Notes under the pieces: model-generated | Databases searched by the model: none | What the model was told of the DNA's origin: nothing | Seen by the model: the letters and a program-made list of their open reading frames with translations, nothing else | In this document: one piece after another, positions 1-8,640 of the stretch | Numbering within the stretch: position 1 is the stretch's first letter | How the letters are laid out: each line of letters begins with the position of its first letter | From: Symbiodinium natans | Lineage: Eukaryota > Sar > Dinophyceae > Suessiales > Symbiodiniaceae | Reading direction: 5' to 3' | DNA length: 30,000 nucleotides | Assembly: GCA_905221605.1 (NCBI GenBank) | Contig: CAJNDS010000546.1 | Location: 587,824-617,823, forward strand | Position numbers and translations under genes: made by a program

Positions 1-95
1 AAAATGCACTGCGGGGTGCAGCTTGGGTTCCTCATGGTCCAAGATGGCCCTCGGATAGTTACTGCCGATAGGGTTCTGCAATGAGAGATGACAGA

Positions 96-515
96 TAGGG
101 TTTAGGGTTTAGGGTGTAGGGTGTAGGGTTTAGGGATAACCTGAGAGAACTGCTGAGGGTTTAGGGTTCAGGGTTTAGCGGTATGGGAGTGTCTCGGTCC
201 AAGAGGATGTCTCTGCCTTGGAAAATCCAGCACAAACTCCCCAACAACTCTCAGTCTCAACCTGGGTTCAGGGTCTGGGCTTTAGGGTTTTGAATGTATA
301 TAGGGTTCAGGGTGTAGGGTTTAGGGTTTAGGGCTTAGGGCTTAGGGTTTAGGGTTTAGGGTCAAAACCCCAAACTCCCAAAGTTTGAGTCTCCTAGGCC
401 TCAACATGAAATTCACTCCTCCGTGCCACTCTGCAATCCGAAAAACCCTAAAGCCCAAACCCCAAACCCTAAACCCTAAACCCCAAACCCTAAACGCCAA
501 ACCCTAAACCCTAAT
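96..515. repeat. Telomere-like blocks, mixed orientation
   Basis: Three degenerate blocks of the 7-bp telomere-type unit lie here: TTTAGGG sense at about 96-179 and 288-361, and CCCTAAA sense at about 447-515. Variants include GTGTAGGG, CTTAGGG and CCCCAAA. The spacer at 180-287 carries GTCTCTGCCTTGG, which recurs near 25159. No gene is visible in 1-700. Confidence 0.9.
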
Positions 516-583
516 TTAAGGCAAGTTTAGGTGTAGCTAACCCCAAGCCGTAAACCCTAACGCTCTACCTTGCACCCCCCTAC

Positions 584-622
584 TAGGGGTTAGGGTTTAG
601 GGTGTGGGGTTTAGGGTGCCCC
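584..622 (+). repeat. Short TTTAGGG block
   Basis: A short, degenerate TTTAGGG-type block follows a small palindrome (CCCCTACTAGGGG at about 580-593). Confidence 0.8.
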
Positions 623-706
623 AAGTACCCCTTTAACAAGGGCCTAAGTCTACCTTTATGGCTGTATTTAGGACATCTTAGAGGGTACTTGGGGGGCTCC
701 AGGTAA

Positions 707-931
707 GCCCGAAGCCTTGGGAAGGCCTTCAGCGCCGTCTTCAACGTAAACCTCACGCTGCTGGCGCAGACATTTTCTACTCGAGGCCCACTGCTTGTGC
801 CCGTGACTAAGGGGGAGGGAGGGAGGGGGCCTGAACCCTACACCCCAAGCCCTGAACTCGAAACCCTAGAAGCCTTAACCCTACCCATCGCTTGTCTGAA
901 ACACTCACGCGACTGGGGGAGAGTTTGAACC
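707..931 (+). other. Coding-like open stretch, no recognised product
   Basis: One frame is open for about 74 codons between a TAA at 704-706 and a TGA at about 929-931. It has no good ATG. The first third looks protein-like (it includes GKAFSAVFNVNLTLLAQTF). The rest runs through degenerate telomere-like sequence and is unlikely to be protein. AGGTAAG at 702-708 resembles a 5' splice donor. It could be an exon relic or chance. Confidence 0.2.
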
Positions 932-1049
932 TTACCAACAATGTGCCACCTGATGCAAAGTGTAGAGTCTCTGTGGGTTTATGGGCTTATGGGACTGGGA
1001 TGGGTTGCCTCCAGTAAGGGGAACATTGTTTGAGAAGAACTCAACAGAT

Positions 1050-1110
1050 GTGTGTATCTGTATATACATATATCTGTATATGTACACAGGTATAAATAAA
1101 TGTTGTGTGT
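1050..1110. repeat. AT-rich TATATACATA simple sequence
   Basis: A low-complexity TATATACATATATCTGTATA stretch lies here, similar in kind to 28690-28775. The 71-codon open frame across it (981-1196) translates to Ile/Tyr/Cys-rich simple sequence and is not supported as a gene. Confidence 0.6.
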
Positions 1111-1377
1111 TTCTGATATTTCAAGGAGCCCACTTAGGCAAGAGTCTCATATGCGGGCTTGACCCCGTATTCGTGACGGTGGGATTGATGGGTTAGGCTT
1201 CGGCGGTTGCTTAGAGTCCCGGTGTAGAGAGATTAGGGTTTTTTGGGGAGTGCGCGGATTTCGGATTGATGGTTTAGGCTTTTGGCTTTACGATTTCGGG
1301 TTTGGGCGTAGCCCTTAGGCTTAGCAGCTCCATGAACCTCTCCAGAAGCCTTGTGCAAGGTGCCCCACCCTGTTCTT

Positions 1378-1490
1378 CGCACAACCTATTACCTTATCAC
1401 CTTGAACCCTACAACCCTGTCAGCCTAACCCCTATCACCCTAAACCCTAAACCCTAAGCCCCAAACCCCAAACCCCCAAACCTAACCTTA
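1378..1490 (-). repeat. CCCTAAA block
   Basis: Degenerate CCCTAAA and CCCCAAA units. The preceding 1110-1377 shows only diffuse TTTAGG-like fragments and no gene. Confidence 0.85.
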
Positions 1491-1575
1491 AAGCCTGCAG
1501 GCATTGACTTCCAGGCGAGAATCCCTGGGATGCTTGGTACTCCCTTGTTGCCATGGGCCTTATCATGGGGTCTAC

Positions 1576-1652
1576 GGTTTGGGTTTTGGGTTTTGGGTTT
1601 AGGGTTTAGGGTTTAGGGTTTAGGGTTAGGGTTAGGGTTTAGGGTTTGGGTA
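1576..1652 (+). repeat. TTTAGGG block
   Basis: GGGTTTT variants grade into clean TTTAGGG units, with two TTAGGG six-mers. The flanking 1653-1820 contains no convincing gene. Confidence 0.9.
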
Positions 1653-1819
1653 CCCAACACTCTAGAACTGCTGGGTGCAGGGTATATGTTTTAAGTTTAA
1701 GGTTATGGGGTTCTAGGGTTGTTGGGTGTGACGTCACGTCTCGACCCTCAAGTTTCCCAACGCCAGCATTTCGGGTTGCCGTCTTGCGGGTCTACAGGTG
1801 CAGGGTTCCCTAAACGCTC

Positions 1820-1955
1820 AACAACCCTAAACCCTAAACCCCAAACCCCAAACCCTAAACCTCAAACCCTAAACCCTAAACCCTAAACCCCAAACCCTAA
1901 ACCCCTAACCCCTAAACCCTAAGCCCTAAACCCTAAACCCTAAACCCTAAACCCT
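1820..1955 (-). repeat. CCCTAAA block, left arm of an inverted pair
   Basis: A CCCTAAA array with CCCCAAA and CCCCTAA variants. With the TTTAGGG block at 2008-2087 it forms an inverted pair around a 52-bp unrelated spacer. Confidence 0.95.
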
Positions 1956-2007
1956 TTGGCGTTTTCGGGGAAGGTCCTGTCACTGCTACAGTTCAAGAAC
2001 TAGGGAA

Positions 2008-2087
2008 GTATAGGGTTTAGGGTTTAGGGTTCAGGGTTTAGGGTTTAGGGTTTAGGGTTTAGGGTTTAGGGTTTAGGGTGTGGGGTT
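2008..2087 (+). repeat. TTTAGGG block, right arm of an inverted pair
   Basis: A nearly perfect TTTAGGG array, complementary to the block ending at 1955. Confidence 0.95.
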
Positions 2088-2213
2088 ACACCTTGGAAGC
2101 ACTAAACCCTAAATCTTCAACTCTCCACCCGCCGACCCTCGTCTGACCTAGTCTTTCAAATGAGCCCTAAATCCCTAAGTCTCGGCCCCTTCCGACGTAA
2201 ACCCTGTCAGCAA

Positions 2214-2532
2214 GCCCTAAACCCTAAACCATCCTAAGCCCTCCTAAACCCTAAACCCTAAACTCCATTAACCGTCTAAACCCTACAAACCCCTGGCTCC
2301 TGAAAGTCTCTCATGTACCTGGGTAGCCGAGGGTTAGGGTAGTGGGTTTAGGCTCAGGGTTGTTTAGAGTTTCGGGCTTTAAAAACTTTAGGAGGTTGAG
2401 GGGTGCCCTCTTTGTCAGGCTCCGGATTGCTTATATGTGCAGTTACTGTTTGGTTCGTAAGCACCATGAACCTCCAAGTAGCCCTAAACCCTAAGCCCTA
2501 AGCCCTAAACCCTAAACCCTAAACCCTAAAAC
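2214..2532 (-). repeat. CCCTAAA blocks flanking a 190-bp spacer
   Basis: Blocks lie at about 2214-2290 and 2475-2532. The spacer ends with CATGAACCTCCAAGTAG (2467-2483), a member of the dispersed CCTCCAAG family described under 14016-14153. Confidence 0.85.
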
Positions 2533-2640
2533 CTTTGCGTCGCTTGCAGGGGCTTAGGGGGGCTGGTGCACCCCAAGCCCTAGAGACCCCAAACTCTTTT
2601 CACCCCAAAATAGAAACTCTCTACCCTAAACTCTCAAACA

Positions 2641-2964
2641 TACCCTAAACTCTAGACCCCAAACCCTAAACCCTAAACCCCTGAAGCCCCTAACCCTAAA
2701 GCCTCTACCCCCAAACCCCGAACCCTAAACCCTAAACCCTAAACCCCGTTGATGGAGTAGACCGAGCCATGGAGCCCCAGAGCCCTCAAACCCTGGAGAC
2801 AACACCCTAAACTTCTACACCCCTAAACCCTAAACCCCTAAACCCTAAACCCCAAACCCTAAACCCCAAACCCTAAACCCTAAACCCTGCCCTAAACCCC
2901 AAACCCTAAACCCTAAACCCAAGCCCTAAACCCTAAACCTTAAACACTAAACCCTAAACCCTAG
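2641..2964 (-). repeat. Long degenerate CCCTAAA region
   Basis: Mixed CCCTAAA, CCCCAAA, CCCCTAAA and CCCTAGA units, with a short unrelated interruption at about 2748-2800. No gene is present. Confidence 0.9.
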
Positions 2965-3059
2965 CGTGTAGCGTGGCGCTTCAATGGCACGCACTGGGCC
3001 GCGTGACGGTCGGAATGCCCAAGCGCCCGGCTCTTAGGGCATTTCAACCTTGGAAGTAC

Positions 3060-3305
3060 GTTTGGGGATCAGGGTCTAGGGTTTAGGGTGTAGGGGTCCA
3101 GGGTTTCAGGTTTAGGCTGTAGGGGTTGAGGGGTTTATGGTTTAAGGTGTTTCAATCTTGGCAGTACGTTTCGTGACTAGGGGGTTCGGCTCATTTGGGT
3201 TGAGTGGTTAAGGGTTTACCATCTAGGGTAAGGGTTTAGGGTGTAGGGTTCAGGGGTTTAGGGGTCAGGGTTTAGGCTTTAGGGTTGGGTGTTTAGGGTT
3301 TCCTT
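3060..3305 (+). repeat. Degenerate TTTAGGG region
   Basis: Diverged TTTAGGG/TGTAGGG/TTTAGGC units. TTTCAACCTTGGAAGTACGTTT at about 3043 and TTTCAATCTTGGCAGTACGTTT at about 3150 are two diverged copies of the same short segment, so the spacer itself was duplicated. Confidence 0.8.
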
Positions 3306-3420
3306 ACTTCAAAAATCTAAAGTATTAGAGTGTGGGGGGTGTGGGCTTGAGGGGTTTAGCTTTTGGGAATTGCATTCGGGAAGGAGGCAGCACAACTAGT
3401 ATACCAGAGGGGGCCCAAAA

Positions 3421-3474
3421 TTTAAGCCCTAAACCCGAAACCCTAACCCCTAAACCCTAACCCCTAAACCCTAA
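3421..3474 (-). repeat. CCCTAAA block
   Basis: Short CCCTAAA/CCCCTAA block just before the small open frame at 3491. Confidence 0.85.
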
Positions 3475-3490
3475 TCCATTCACAGTGGTC

Positions 3491-3610
3491 ATGTCTGAGA
3501 GCAGGGACGCTGCCAAAAAAGCGTCCACCAAGCGATTTCAGTGTCAGCAGTCACTCACACCTTTGCGACGCCCAGGTGCCAAGAAGAGCCAGCACGAAGG
3601 TGGCAGCTAA
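3491..3610 (+). CDS. Small Lys/Arg/Gln-rich ORF, 39 residues, unrecognised
   Basis: An ATG-initiated frame of 39 residues fills the whole spacer between two CCCTAAA blocks. It begins MSESRDAAKKASTK and contains LRRPGAKKS. Its TAA is formed at the junction with the following CCCTAAA tract, so the natural C terminus has probably been lost. The basic composition could fit a nucleic-acid-binding tail, but there is no domain to name. It is short enough to have arisen by chance. Confidence 0.3.
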   Translation: MSESRDAAKKASTKRFQCQQSLTPLRRPGAKKSQHEGGS

Positions 3611-3695
3611 ACCCTAAACCCTAAACCCTAAACCCTAAACCCTAAACCCTAAACCCTAAACCCAAAACCCAAAAAAACCCTAAACCCTAAACCCT
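3607..3695 (-). repeat. CCCTAAA block
   Basis: Eight clean CCCTAAA units, then CCCAAAA variants, then three more clean units. Confidence 0.95.
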
Positions 3696-3733
3696 GTGGC
3701 AGCGCGCTTCTTCGTTTCTAGGACTTGTTCTCT

Positions 3734-3890
3734 GGTAGCCCGGTGGCCCGGTGGTACCCTTTTTTCCCTTTGTTTTGGTTCAAGGTTCCCCTGTAACGTA
3801 CCCCTAAACCCTAAACCCTAAACCCTAAACCCTAAACCCTAAACCCCACACCCTAAACCGTAAACCCTAAAATATGGCTGCTGGACTACC
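3734..3890. mobile_element. Foldback (MITE-like) element, copy with internal telomere tract
   Basis: GGTAGCCCGG at 3734-3743 is inverted at 3881-3890 as CTGGACTACC. The interior after the left end (TGGTACCCTT, then TTTGTTTTGGTTCAAGG) aligns loosely with the tract-free relative at 7210-7314. Here a CCCTAAA tract (3801-3868) sits where the relative has about 20 bp of ordinary sequence. An 8-bp GGTGGCCC duplication is present near the left end. TGGCCCGGTGG resembles a tRNA A box and GGTTCAAGGTTCC a B box, so a tRNA-derived SINE is a weaker alternative. Confidence 0.55.
3801..3868 (-). repeat. CCCTAAA tract inside the foldback element
   Basis: Clean CCCTAAA units with three variant units at the right end, located inside the foldback sequence 3734-3890. 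Confidence 0.95.
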
Positions 3891-3896
3891 AAGTTC

Positions 3897-4026
3897 GGGT
3901 TCAGGGTTCAGGGTTTAGGGCTTGCTGCCAAGGTCAGGGTTCAGGGCTTGGGGCTTGGGGCTCAGGGCTCAGGGCTCAGGGCTCAGGGTTTAGGGTTTAG
4001 GGTTTAGGGTTTAGGGTAGGGTTTAG
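3897..4026 (+). repeat. TTTAGGG/GGCTCAGGG block
   Basis: TTCAGGG and CTCAGGG variants grade into five TTTAGGG units. It faces the following CCCCTAAA block across a short spacer. Confidence 0.9.
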
Positions 4027-4048
4027 AACACCAGGCCGTGAATACAAG

Positions 4049-4175
4049 CCCCTAAACCCCTAAACCCCTAAACCCCTAAACCCCTAAACCCCTAAACCCC
4101 TAAACCCCTAAACCCCTAAACCCTAAACCCTAACTTAAACCCTAAACCCTAGAACCCTGGAACCCTAGAACCCTC
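4049..4175 (-). repeat. Nine uniform 8-bp CCCCTAAA units
   Basis: 4049-4120 is nine identical 8-bp CCCCTAAA units. The unit then changes to CCCTAAA and to CCCTAGAA variants. A homogeneous 8-mer run suggests local expansion of one variant. Confidence 0.95.
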
Positions 4176-4289
4176 AAACCCTGGAGCAGCACAGGGCGCC
4201 AAAAGGCCTCTTGAAGGCCTAACATCAAGGCGCCCACGCCATCCTCCCCCCGCCCTTATGAGTGGTCACTTCCCGAAATGGGACTCTAG

Positions 4290-4398
4290 CGTTTAGGGTT
4301 TAGGGTTTAAAAGTTTAGGGTTTAGGGTTTAGGGTTTAGGGTTTAGGGTTTAGGGTTTAGGGTTTAGGGTTTAGGGTTTAGGGTTTAGGGTTTAGAGC
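4290..4398 (+). repeat. TTTAGGG block
   Basis: About 14 TTTAGGG units with one small interruption (AAAAG) near 4310. The preceding spacer 4176-4289 holds no convincing gene. Confidence 0.95.
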
Positions 4399-4405
4399 TT
4401 GAGGG

Positions 4406-4500
4406 TTCAGCCCAAGTCCTGTTCAGCGGTCCCTGTATACAATCGAGAGAGGGGTTTGCTGGGAGGGTGCAGAACACCCCAATATGGTAAACCCTAAACC
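4406..4500 (+). other. Coding-like spacer
   Basis: The spacer between two tracts is open in one frame with protein-like composition (GFSPSPVQRSLYTIERG, then CWEGAEHPNMVNP). It closes inside the next CCCTAAA tract. No family is recognised, and an open frame of this length is common by chance. Confidence 0.2.
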
Positions 4501-4802
4501 CTAAACCCTAAACCCTAAACCCTAAACCCTAAACCCTCTACCGGGGAATTCGTAGGAAGCCTTGTAAAGGGGAGAGGGCAGTATAGGATACCATAACAAT
4601 ACAAGGACTCGGGCACTGCCCTAAACCTTAAGCCTTAAACCCTATACCCCCAAGCCCTAAACCCTAAACCCCAAACCCCTAGACCCCAAACCCTAAACCC
4701 TAAACCCCAAACCCCAAACCCAAACCCTAAACCCCTGACCTAAAAAAACTCCTAAACCCTAAACCCCAAACCCCAAACCCCAAACCCCAAACCCTAAACC
4801 CT
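4489..4802 (-). repeat. CCCTAAA blocks
   Basis: A clean block at about 4489-4538 and a degenerate block at 4618-4802 rich in CCCCAAA. The 4539-4617 spacer has no visible feature. Confidence 0.9.
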
Positions 4803-4887
4803 GTTGTCGCAGGTGGAGACCCGTCCCGAGAGCGTGGCGTGACGACCTACCAGGGCAGCTGGGGGCTCAGGAGCCGAAAGGTTTAGG
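4802..4887 (+). other. Coding-like spacer
   Basis: One frame reads VVAGGDPSRERGVTTYQGS and stays open until a TAG made by the following TTTAGGG tract. It may be an exon fragment, with no recognised family. Confidence 0.22.
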
Positions 4888-5520
4888 GTTTAGGGCTTCG
4901 GGTTTAGGGTGTAGGGTTTAGGGTTTAGGGTTTGGGTTTGGGGTTTGGCGGTTTAGGGGTTCAGGGGTTTAGGGGTGTAGGGGTTTAGGGGTTTAGGGGT
5001 TTAGGGGTTAGGGGTTAGGGGTTAGGGGTTTAAGGTTGGGGGGTTTAGGGTTTAGGGGTTTGGGGTTTAGGGTTTCGGGTTGAGGGTTTAGGGTTTAGGG
5101 GTTTGGGTGTTTAGGGTTTAGGGTTCGGGTTGGGGGGTTTAGGGTTTGGGGTTTAGGGTTTGGGGTTTGGGGTTTAGGGTTTAGGGTTTTGGGTTTTGGG
5201 TTTAGGGTTTAGGGTTTAGGGTTTGGGTTTGGGGTTTGGCGGTTTAGGGGTTCAGGGGTTTAGGGGTGTAGGGGTTTAGGGGTTTAGGGGTTTAGGGGTT
5301 AGGGGTTAGGGGTTTAAGGTTGGGGGGTTTAGGGTTTAGGGGTTTGGGGTTTAGGGTTTCGGGTTGAGGGTTTAGGGTTTAGGGGTTTGGGGTTTAGGGT
5401 TTAGGGTTTCGGGTTTGGGGTTTAGGGTTTGGGGTTTAGGGTTTGGGGTTTGGGGTTTAGGGTTTTGGGTTTTGGGTTTTGGGTTCAGGGTTTAGGGTTT
5501 AGGGGTTTGGGGTTTCGGGT
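4881..5520 (+). repeat. Duplicated degenerate TTTAGGG/TTTGGGG region
   Basis: 640 bp of degenerate G-rich telomere-like sequence. A segment beginning TTTGGGTTTGGGGTTTGGCGG occurs at 4931 and again at 5222. The copies stay aligned with an offset of 291 bp, then 284 bp after the loss of one TTAGGGG unit, through TTTAAGGTTGGGGGG and TTTCGGGTTGAGGG. The block therefore contains a roughly 285-bp tandem duplication in which the pattern of variant units was copied. Confidence 0.9.
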
Positions 5521-5613
5521 GCAACTGCCGGAACAGCTGACAGACAACTTGGCAAGGCCGCGATGCTAAGTACCGGCAGTACAGTTGCTACTTCTCTTGC
5601 CTTGTTTCACCCT
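5521..5613 (+). other. Coding-like spacer with inverted ends
   Basis: One frame is open across the spacer and includes RQLGKAAMLSTGSTVATSL. GCAACTGCCGG at 5521-5531 is partly repeated inverted as CCGGCAGTACAGTTGC at about 5574-5589, so the stretch may instead be a small foldback element. Confidence 0.22.
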
Positions 5614-5645
5614 AAGCCCTAGCCCTAAACCCTAAACCCTAAAAG
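5608..5645 (-). repeat. Short CCCTAAA block
   Basis: About four units. The spacer 5646-5760 shows nothing recognisable. Confidence 0.8.
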
Positions 5646-5762
5646 CCCCACACCCAAAAGACTTAAGCTGAAGGCCTGTTGAGAGCTTGGCAGCTTCTGA
5701 TCTCAGTCGCCACCGGCCGGGCTCCCGGAACTCTCAGGAAGCTTGAAGACCCCCGTGGCGTA

Positions 5763-6135
5763 AGGGTTTGGGGTTTGGGGTTTGGGGTTTTGGGTTTAGG
5801 GTTTAGGGTTTAGGGGTAGGGGTTTAAGGGTTTAGGGGTTTAGGGGTTTAGGGGTTTAGGGGTTTAGGGGTTTAGGGGTTAGGGGTTTAGGGGTGTAGGG
5901 GGTTAGGGGTTTAGGGCTTTAGGGGTTTAGGGCTCTAGGGGTTTAGGGTTTTAGGGGTTTAGGGGTTTAGGGGTTTAGGGGTTTAGGGGTTTAGGGGTTT
6001 AGGGGTTCAGGGGTTCAGGGGTTTAGGGGGTTTATGGGGTTCAGAGTTTAGGATAAAGGGTTTAGGGTTTAGGGGTTGAGGGTCTAGGGGTTTAGGGTTT
6101 AGGGTTTGGGGTTTGGGGTTTAGGGTTAGGGTAGT
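5763..6135 (+). repeat. TTTAGGGG (8-bp variant) block
   Basis: GGGGTTTA units predominate from about 5815 to 6025, with TTTGGGG at the left end and TTTAGGG at the right end. This is the reverse-orientation counterpart of the CCCCTAAA runs at 4049, 10571 and 29854. Confidence 0.92.
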
Positions 6136-6202
6136 GCCCTTTGTTCAGGGGCTCAGCGTTTAGGGGTTTAGGCGTCAGGCACCTCTGCCAGGATTGCTGG
6201 GA

Positions 6203-6350
6203 CTTAGGGTTTAGGGTTTAGGGTTTTGGGTTTTGGGTTTAGGGTAGTTGCCGTGTCCGGCACCCTGGAATCCCTAAACCCTAAACCCTAAACCCTAAAC
6301 CCTAAACCCTAAACCTTAAACCCTAAACCCTAAACCCTAAACCCTAAACC
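6203..6350. repeat. Facing TTTAGGG and CCCTAAA blocks
   Basis: TTTAGGG/TTTTGGG units at 6203-6246 are followed after 24 bp by 11 CCCTAAA units at 6271-6350. They form an inverted pair. 6351-6520 holds a short unique stretch, then degenerate TTAGGG-like sequence. Confidence 0.92.
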
Positions 6351-6520
6351 AGCCCCCGGTCGAGAGTAAACCGCAGCCTTTGCTCACACGCTGACAGTTC
6401 AGGGTGCCATAGACCCCTGTGTAGATCCCAGATGTTAGGGTGTGGGTTTTAGGGGGTAGGGTGGGTGCAGGGTTTAGGGTGGGCTTAGGGTTTAGGCGAA
6501 CGGGGGTTTACAGGTCATAG

Positions 6521-6913
6521 AGGTCCTGCAAAGAATTCCCATGTGCTTGGTGGCGAGGCGATGGCCACGCAAGCCAGGCGGCCCATCCGTCAGCCACAGC
6601 CCAGGCCCCTGGTCAGGCGGCCCAAGCAGCAAGGGTCAGGACGGTCAGGACAATGCTTGGAATCTGGTCAGGCAAGGGGATACCGCCACAGATGCTGCCA
6701 GGCGCAGGGCAGCAGGCTACTGGTTATCAGGGTCAGCCAACGCAAGCAGGCGCTCAGCCTGCCACTCAGTCGGCGGCCTCTGGTGGCCAGAGAAGCAGTG
6801 GTCCTAGCACTCAGTCGGCGGGCTCTGGTGGAGATGGTGGCCAAGGAAAGGGTCAGCGTGCCACTCAGTCGGCGGGCTCTGGTGGAGCAGGTCACAGGCC
6901 TTTGACTGCGTAA
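6521..6913 (+). CDS. Partial ORF, Ala/Gln/Gly/Ser-rich disordered protein
   Basis: One frame is open for 130 codons between a TAG at 6518-6520 and a TAA at 6911-6913. The first ATG is at 6653, so the 5' part is likely missing or upstream of an intron. Composition is strongly biased to Ala, Gln, Gly, Pro and Ser (GAGQQATGYQGQPTQAGAQP). A TQSAGSGG-type motif occurs three times; its DNA starts at 6763, 6808 and 6862, spacings of 45 and 54 bp. Both are multiples of three, which supports past coding constraint. GTAAGT at 6910-6915 matches a 5' splice donor, so the stop may lie in an intron. It is probably an intrinsically disordered linker; no family can be named. Confidence 0.45.
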   Translation, partial: RSCKEFPCAWWRGDGHASQAAHPSATAQAPGQAAQAARVRTVRTMLGIWSGKGIPPQMLPGAGQQATGYQGQPTQAGAQPATQSAASGGQRSSGPSTQSAGSGGDGGQGKGQRATQSAGSGGAGHRPLTA

Positions 6914-7065
6914 GTTTTAAGTTGTCCGAGGGGTCCTCTTAAGGAGAAAATTTTAGTCTTCGGGCTGGTACTTGGTCCGCTAAATCCTAGAAACGCTCAA
7001 TCACATCTTCCCTTGTGGGTCTACGTATCTACGATAGAGGCATGTTCCAATATACAAGACGCCAC

Positions 7066-7185
7066 AAAGCCCCAAAATCCTAAGCCCCAAACCCCCAAAC
7101 CCCCAAACCCCAAGCCCCAAGCCCTAAGCCCCAAGCCCCAAGCCCAAACCCCAAACCCTATAAACCCAAAACCCTAAACCCAACT
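7066..7185 (-). repeat. Degenerate CCCTAAA/CCCCAAA block
   Basis: CCCCAAA/CCCCAAG-dominated block. The preceding 6914-7065 is unique-looking with no gene. Confidence 0.85.
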
Positions 7186-7209
7186 TCTGGGAAACGCGCC
7201 TTTGCGCCC

Positions 7210-7314
7210 GGTAGCCCAGTGGTACCCGTTTGCCCTTGTTTGTCGGTTATAAGTTTGTAAAGTAACCAGCCCCCAAAAAGGGTACCCTAATTATCATGTG
7301 GCGGCTGGGCTACC
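7210..7314. mobile_element. Foldback (MITE-like) element, tract-free copy
   Basis: GGTAGCCCAG (7210-7219) is perfectly inverted at 7305-7314 (CTGGGCTACC). A second inverted pair, GGTACCC/GGGTACC (7221-7227 and 7280-7286), lies inside. At 105 bp with no ORF it has the form of a short non-autonomous inverted-repeat element. A diverged relative at 3734-3890 carries a CCCTAAA tract. No clear target-site duplication was found. Confidence 0.55.
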
Positions 7315-7499
7315 AAGGCTAAAAATCCTAGAGCTCTAACTCTCTTCAACTCCATCCATTTTTTCATGTAAACGCATGAAGACATGAGCAAGTCCCTATC
7401 CCCAGAATACTTCAAATATACACGAATCCCCGTATGTAAGGCCCTCCAGACGCCCTGAACCTTAAACACCTAAACCATAAACTCCAAACTCCAAGCCCT
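7315..7499. other. Unique spacer, no gene seen
   Basis: No protein-like frame, RNA gene or repeat was recognised. A minus-strand open frame of 60 codons (7287-7469) overlaps the foldback element and has no protein-like features. Confidence 0.4.
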
Positions 7500-7600
7500 A
7501 CACCCCCCTAAAACCCTATAACCCTAAACCCTAAACCCTAAACCCTAAACCCTATAACCCTAAACCCTAAACCCTATAACCCTATAACCCGGTAAACTCA
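7500..7600 (-). repeat. CCCTAAA/CCCTATAA block
   Basis: CCCTAAA units alternate with CCCTATAA 8-mers. Confidence 0.92.
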
Positions 7601-7654
7601 AAAGGTGTCCTCTGGTCAGCCCTGCTCTTCGCGCGGTTCAGCGGGGGACCCTGC

Positions 7655-7745
7655 AGGGGGTTCAGGGTTTGGGGCTTAGGGGGGTTTAGGGTTTAGGGTT
7701 TAGGGTTTAGGGTTCAGGGTTTAGGGTTTAGGGTTTAGGGTTTCC
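7655..7745 (+). repeat. TTTAGGG block
   Basis: Mostly clean TTTAGGG units. 7746-8220 continues as strongly diverged G/T-rich sequence with scattered TTTGGGG and a few CCCTAAA units at about 7930-7953. No gene is visible in it. Confidence 0.9.
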
Positions 7746-8221
7746 GGCCACTCGGCTTGGGGTTTAGGGTTTTTGAGTTAGTGTTTACTGTCTGGAATCG
7801 TGTTGTCAGGTTTGGGTCGGGGTTGGGGCGTTGGGTTTTGGGGTTTTGGGTGGAAGGGCTTGGGATGAATTATGGAGTTGGGCGTAGGAGGGTATAAGGG
7901 TCTAGTGGTTAGGGAATTTGGTGAGAGTCTACCCTAAACCCTAAACCCTAAACACTTGGAGTCTTGAATTGGGTTTTTGAGGTTAGTGTGGTTTGGGGTT
8001 TGGGCCCGGCTCTAGGCTTAATCCTTGTGAATTCGCCGGATCCAGGTGTGTTGGGGTCTGCTTCTGTAGGACTGTAGGGTTTGGGGTCTAGGACTTAGGG
8101 TTTGGGGTTTAGGGTTTCGGGTGTGGGGTTCAGGTCCCACTTAGGGGGTTCAGGAATGAACAACTAAGCCTTATAACTGGAGCTACTTTAGAGGGATCCC
8201 TGCGTGCCACTGTGCTTGTCA

Positions 8222-8268
8222 ACTCTAAACCCTAAACCCTAAACCCTAAACCCTAAACCCTAAACCCA
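8222..8268 (-). repeat. CCCTAAA block
   Basis: Six clean CCCTAAA units. Confidence 0.95.
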
Positions 8269-8640
8269 CAACCTGGGGATCGGGACGTGCTACCCGCATG
8301 CGGACAGACTTGACACTTAGACCCCCAAAACGACACTGCAAAATGCGTTTTCGGGTACCTGTTAACCGGACACCCAGTGAACGCGCGCAACGCCCGTTAA
8401 CACGCAGGCATCCAACACGCGTGTGTTTTGACAACTTGGTTCAGAATACTTGCCCACTTCTAAGGACACTGATCACCCACTTTTTGGCGACCCTGAAGTA
8501 CCCTCATATATGGCTACAGTTGGGGTAGGAGTACGGACAGTTTGATGTCCCTTAAGTACCATGGGCCTCCTACCAGGGGCGCGGTATTCTCTCTAGTGCG
8601 GTACCAGAGAGGCACCCTGAGTGAGTTGAGCCCCCGCAAA
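8269..8640 (+). other. Unique spacer with weak 76-codon ORF and inverted repeats
   Basis: An ATG frame at 8298-8528 encodes 76 residues (MRTDLTLRPPKRHCKM...) with no recognised motif. The same DNA holds several short inverted repeats (AAAACG/CGTTTT near 8327 and 8346, GTTAAC at about 8362 and 8397, ACACGCGTGTGT near 8417), which suggests a decayed element rather than a gene. Confidence 0.2.
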
